DNA from: Ascidia mentula
Taxonomy: Eukaryota > Chordata > Ascidiacea > Phlebobranchia > Ascidiidae
Direction: 5' to 3'
NCBI GenBank assembly: GCA_947561715.1
Contig: OX387202.1
Span: 7,515,001-7,579,000, forward strand
Length of the DNA stretch: 64,000 nucleotides
Under the pieces are notes generated by a model. It saw only the letters and a program-made list of their open reading frames with translations. It was not told the DNA's origin and ran no database searches. A program made the position numbers and the translations under genes. Positions 59,801 through 64,000 of the stretch are shown here, one piece after another (position 1 is the stretch's first letter; every line of letters begins with the position of its first letter).

Positions 59801-62800
59801 TCGTCATAAGTATTGAAATTTTTTTAATTTCATGCGTCCACATTTAAATGCTATAGTGACATGGCATTTTTGACAATCCGTGATAATTCTACTGGAAACC
59901 TGGTCTTTGTTCCAATCTTCATCTTCTTCGACGTACATCTGATACATTTCCTGCATCGAATACTTCCTGTTGATAAACTCGTTTTTATCCCACATGTATT
60001 CGTTGCCTGTGACCAAATTCTTTGCTTTGATGGAAACCTGACAGACATAATGAAATGTTGGTTGTTGGTCACATAATTCAATACCTTTTTTCTCCCTTCA
60101 TATTGATAGGCCTAAGTACATTCACTGAGACATAAAAGTAACGTTTAAATTATGTCAGGTATTTTAAACATTTGGTTATATGTCTCAATCATTATTTAGA
60201 GGAATGCACTCTAATACTCTATATAGATAACTTCACTTGAAATTTTCGACAAAAAACACAAAAACCGCAGTGTACTGATTATAATGCTTACATCAGCAGT
60301 TCATACCTCTGTTTTACCCTCCTTCAATCCCCTTGCCTGTGGACTGATGAGAGCAAGCTCGTACACCATTTTCTGATCCAACTCCTCAGACATAGCGTTT
60401 GCCTCATTAACCATCGGCATCATCTGGATGAGGTCTTCTTGCAGAAGAATGTCCTCTAAAAACAGCAATAACAGATCAGTAAAACAGGGCAGATTAAAGC
60501 CTCCCCGCCAGTTTCACACTAATACTGTATAAATGGGTTCATAATGTAATCAAGAGGCGTAAAACACTCCTTGTATTTCAATAACTTTTAAATCTGTATA
60601 AAAATGGTGCATGCAAAGCTATATCCAAAGTTAAGCATCTAGTTGGTGTACAAGCACAACTGTCCATCGCTATTACCTGTTGATTTTCCTTGCTTGTCCA
60701 TATCAAAACCTTTGTTTTGAGCAATCTCTTCTTGTGCCGAATCAAAAGAAACTTTATGAACTTCCTGTCCTTCCTTTTCCTGTTTAGCGGCATCTTGTGG
60801 ATGATGGAAGGCGTAAAGATGGTTCGAACCAAACATAACTCTATAAAGATGGTTGAATATTTAATTTACCTTATTTTATTTGAGAAAATGTCTGATAGTG
60901 CAAAAAAGGGAACAAATCCACTATTGAAAAAAATAATACAAACTAAACTCGGTGAACCAAGCCACCTTGACAGGCTGTCGATCGATAACCGTATCTTTTT
61001 ACGTTGCTTCTGTTTCTACACTCTGCAGAAACTGATGATGCCTTTTTTAAGGCGAAATATATTTTTCTGCTGTTAAACATCTTAAGAGCTGTCTGCCTGA
61101 TTGATTTTAACAGTTTTACTCAGTAACTGCAAACCCACTATTTTAAATATATTCCATTCCACACTAAGAGAAAGTACCTGTCATTGTGACGTAACTCTGT
61201 TTTTTCAGTGATGGCTTTTCCATTAACCAAAAGCTTTCCATGTGCATCATGGGGTGTGAGAAATATTGAACGATTCGATTCGTTTTCGATCAATGCGTGA
61301 TCACCTTGTACACTACGCATAAGAATGAACACGGAAACTTAACAAAAGAAAATCATTTTATTTGCTTTAAAATTTCAAAACCTAACCTGGGTGGTTGCGA
61401 ATATATCTATAAATTACCAAAATTATGTATTTATTGAACCAGGTCTCACGGGAGGGATATTAAAAAGTGGCCACGGATATGACTTGCTTTAAAACGGAGG
61501 AATTTTTAAAGTAAAGATTTGCCCATTCCCCCTACAGTCTCATGTGATATTCGAAAAACCGGCACATAATTTGTTTTCTCAAGGGTTTTGTAATTAACCC
61601 GTCAATCGTAAGAATAATTTTTTCTTAAACCTTAATCCCTTCAATACAATTGTTGCAGGTTCAACATTTCCCACAGCCGAGTTTCCTGGCGGGGTAAAAT
61701 GAACGATCATTCCCGTCAGCATCGGGTCTTCGTTCAAGTTCCACAAGTGAGGAGTTGTCTTTTTAGCTTCCTGTTGAAATCACACATAGGTATATGTCGT
61801 GGGATTTACCAGATATTTAAAAGGATATGGCCATTCATTTGTTTAGAAATAACATCGAAGGAATCATAATAAACCATCGTTATTTTACGACTGTTAAGAC
61901 ATACTGCATAACCTGCAAAGAATTGTTGATGAAATTACTGTGTTTGTTTTTTTTTAATTTAAAATTATTAAATATTTGGTTGATGACGCAAATTCCTTTT
62001 GCAAACGAATAACCTGTTTCTGTATTTCATCCCTGATAAGTTGGTCTTTAAGTTTTTCCTGGTCTTCAAGCCTCTGCTGCCACGTCCTGTTCATATTTTC
62101 CATATCTTCTTGGTTCCGCATCAGCTGCATAACACCTTTCTTTTAACCGCTGATCATTAAAGGGTTTTACAAGTTCAAGCAAATCGATGAACGTTTTCCA
62201 AGTTGTAAAAACATTACGAAGGTAAAATTGTCTCGGTTTAAAAATTGTGCTTGGTGAAATTAAATAAACTTACATCTTCCTGTTGTTGCTTTCTCATTTC
62301 CTCCACCTCTTCCGGGGAGATCCCCTGCACCACAACCGTTCCGGCTTCTTGGTTTTTAAGCATTTCTGCAAAATAGTGTCGTAAATTTTATCATTGGAAA
62401 CATTTTCCGAAAGAACGCTTTGAGGCAAATTCACACGAGGCATTATTATAAAGTGATACCAATCCCTTTCGTCATTCGGTTTCTTTACGGCACAGGTTTT
62501 TACCCAGGATGGATCGCTACTGAATCGGTAATCATAAGGGTTGGTTACATGACACTCTTAGTTACATCCACAAATATCCATGGTGGAAGTTAAACATATT
62601 TTTATGACGGGAACAAAAAGAAGGGGGTTCAAGAACAAGTTTGTGAGTTAAGCGAGGTGCCGACATGGAAAGAAGTTTGAAATTACTGCTTTTGAGTTTT
62701 AACTATCAGTTCAAACATTTCTCATAAAACCACATCCACGTGTAACCTTGACCCGTGAGAAATCGTCTCATGTCTACATATCTGCAATTGCAACTTGTAT

Positions 62801-64000
62801 TCATGACAAGGAGTGTACATAAAAACTACAGTATTTGATCGAGTGCATTATCTTGCCCATGTTAAAATAAACAGATTAGTACCTTGCAAACGCTTGATTT
62901 CATCTTTCATCTCACGTATGAGTTTATCTGTGGGACTCTCATTTACAACTGCCTTCGTTTTAATTGCCTTTGCTCGATCAGCAAAACGTAAAGTGGAAAG
63001 TGTTTCCTCATAGTTGATATCAGCTGGACTGAGTGCCGCAATCTGCACAAATTATAAATCTGTTTACCAAATTTCGATGTCTATTTGATAATTGTTAGAT
63101 TCATACGAAAGGTCGATGAACTTCATAATTACGTGGCAGTGTAAACACTCTTATTGTACAGAAATCTCCTCAACCAAAAGCAGCAATTGTGAGGCAAATG
63201 AAATACGTTTGTATTTTGGCAATAGACAAAGTCGTTTATTATGTTCATTTAAATTCGTTTTACGGACCGTTGAACACGACGTGGTTGTCGAGTGGTTTCG
63301 TTAGCCAGGATGTTTACACTTTGAAGAATTTCTCGTGTGAACCGTTCAACCAAAAACAACAAATAAGCAAAATCACCAGAATTGTTCCATAAGTGCACCA
63401 CTTTTTATTTTCACGCAGTAAACTTTTTTTTTTACGAAAGTTTTCCGAAGATGGTTTGCTCACCATGATGGTCTTACTGTTTCCTCCCAGAGCGTTTTTT
63501 AGCAGTCGGGTTAAGATGGAATCGCGAAACGGAACAGTCACTTTCTTCCCATCCTGTATATCAGCAAGTGATTTAATACAGTTTCCCAAACACAAAAGAC
63601 TTTTGTTAATCATCGATCCCTCCTTAAGCCTCGCTCCTGTGGCTCCTGTGCTCTCTGCACGCTCGCTTAATGTAAAACAAACAATAAGTTATTTGTGATA
63701 GAATTATGTAATAGTAATGGAGAATAACAAGCTAAATCTAATAGAAATCAGACATTTAATTTCCATTAACTTTTGTTAGGAATAAAACTAAACAAACAAC
63801 AATATAAAAAAATTTAATAATAATGAAATTTGCCCTACGCTGTCAGAAAACTTAGTTATACAAGGGTTTACCTTCCTGCTAAATCAACAAGATTTATAAT
63901 CGATGTCTTTGTCATGCTTTTTCCCACATCGTTTTTGGCCTTTTGTGCAAAGTTGATTGCAACAATAGTGTGAGCTCTTGAACTCGTGGCGTTCATGTTT
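56821..64000 (-). CDS. Kinesin-3 motor protein, KIF28/KLP-6-like (5' end outside window)
   Basis: Exons 5' to 3': 64000-63872 (partial), 63665-63464, 63042-62883, 62365-62274, 62124-62014, 61770-61631, 61312-61178, 60840-60677, 60455-60307, 60037-59900, 59612-59529, 59208-59002, 58889-58767, 58385-58323, 58157-58110 (weak), 58060-57860, 57729-57652, 57439-57383 and 56994-56821. The motor part shows NATSSRAH (switch I), LVDLAGS (switch II), [20 protein letters not shown] and [12 protein letters not shown]. Then come a neck/coiled segment, the kinesin-3 mark [10 protein letters not shown], an FHA domain ([17 protein letters not shown]), [24 protein letters not shown] and YKGEEVG, and a charged coiled coil. 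It ends KSKTCVVL, a CaaX-like box. It should be a plus-end microtubule motor; the KIF28/KLP-6 subfamily call is moderately sure. The start codon and P-loop are beyond the window. Confidence 0.85.
58454..58622. mobile_element. hAT-like MITE in kinesin intron
   Basis: The left end GGTTTCCCAAAGTGGGTT and the right end AACCAACTTTGGGAAACG are inverted repeats, with the consensus typical of hAT termini. About 170 bp, non-coding. Confidence 0.55.
59335..59465. mobile_element. Rearranged SINE body
   Basis: 59342-59375 is the reverse complement of the SINE body segment AGTGGCTGATCCAGCTTGGC (at about 15754), while 59400-59465 (CTGTGATCGCC...GCCTGCGCA...GCGATCCTGCC) matches the adjacent body segment in direct orientation. 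The two halves therefore point opposite ways, indicating an internal inversion or two nested copies. Confidence 0.55.

Overview
The window looks like nuclear DNA of a tunicate, most likely a Ciona-type ascidian. The evidence is AT-rich sequence, many short GT-AG introns, chordate-type gene families (intelectin, OAS, CENP-L, LSm11, kinesin-3), compact gene spacing and tRNA-derived SINEs. There is no bacterial gene organisation. Almost every real gene is split into short exons, so I rebuilt gene models by hand from splice sites, intron phases and domain homology. Species identity is inferred, not shown.

Layout. (1) 2071-17146 (+): a secreted mosaic protein of about 2000 aa, with a signal peptide, trefoil (P-type) domains, ten tandem three-exon cassettes encoding about 30 thrombospondin type-1 (TSP1) domains, and a C-terminal von Willebrand A-like domain with a degenerate metal site. 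Cassettes 3-10 are about 1.09 kb repeats with near-identical introns, including a 3265-bp block present twice. (2) 17554-21776 (-): a 16-exon collagen-stalked intelectin. (3) 23179-23769 (+): an intronless bHLH transcription factor of Mesp type, with TAATTA and T-box-like sites just upstream. (4) 25887-27735 (+): LSM11 of the U7 snRNP. (5) 27770-37208: a gene-poor stretch. (6) 37209-46274 (+): a second 16-exon collagen-stalked intelectin, paralogous to (2). (7) 47274-50150 (+): an apparent fusion of C2H2-like zinc fingers to a 2'-5'-oligoadenylate synthetase (OAS) domain with its catalytic aspartates. (8) 50821-52906 (-): CENP-L. (9) 52907-56820: intergenic sequence with diverged tandem repeats and a SINE. 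(10) 56821-64000 (-, 5' end outside the window): a kinesin-3 motor protein of KIF28/KLP-6 type ending in a CaaX-like tetrapeptide.

Themes. Three secreted genes (the trefoil/TSP1/vWA mosaic and two intelectins) are of families found in mucosal or glycan-binding defence, and the OAS-like gene is of an antiviral nucleotidyltransferase family, so the interval is rich in innate-immunity-type genes beside housekeeping genes (LSM11, CENP-L, kinesin). The less obvious signal is a set of small dispersed elements containing hammerhead-ribozyme-like cores (CTGATGA, stem II, GAAAC). Three sit in inverted repeats with an outward-facing copy in each arm, and others are single copies in introns.
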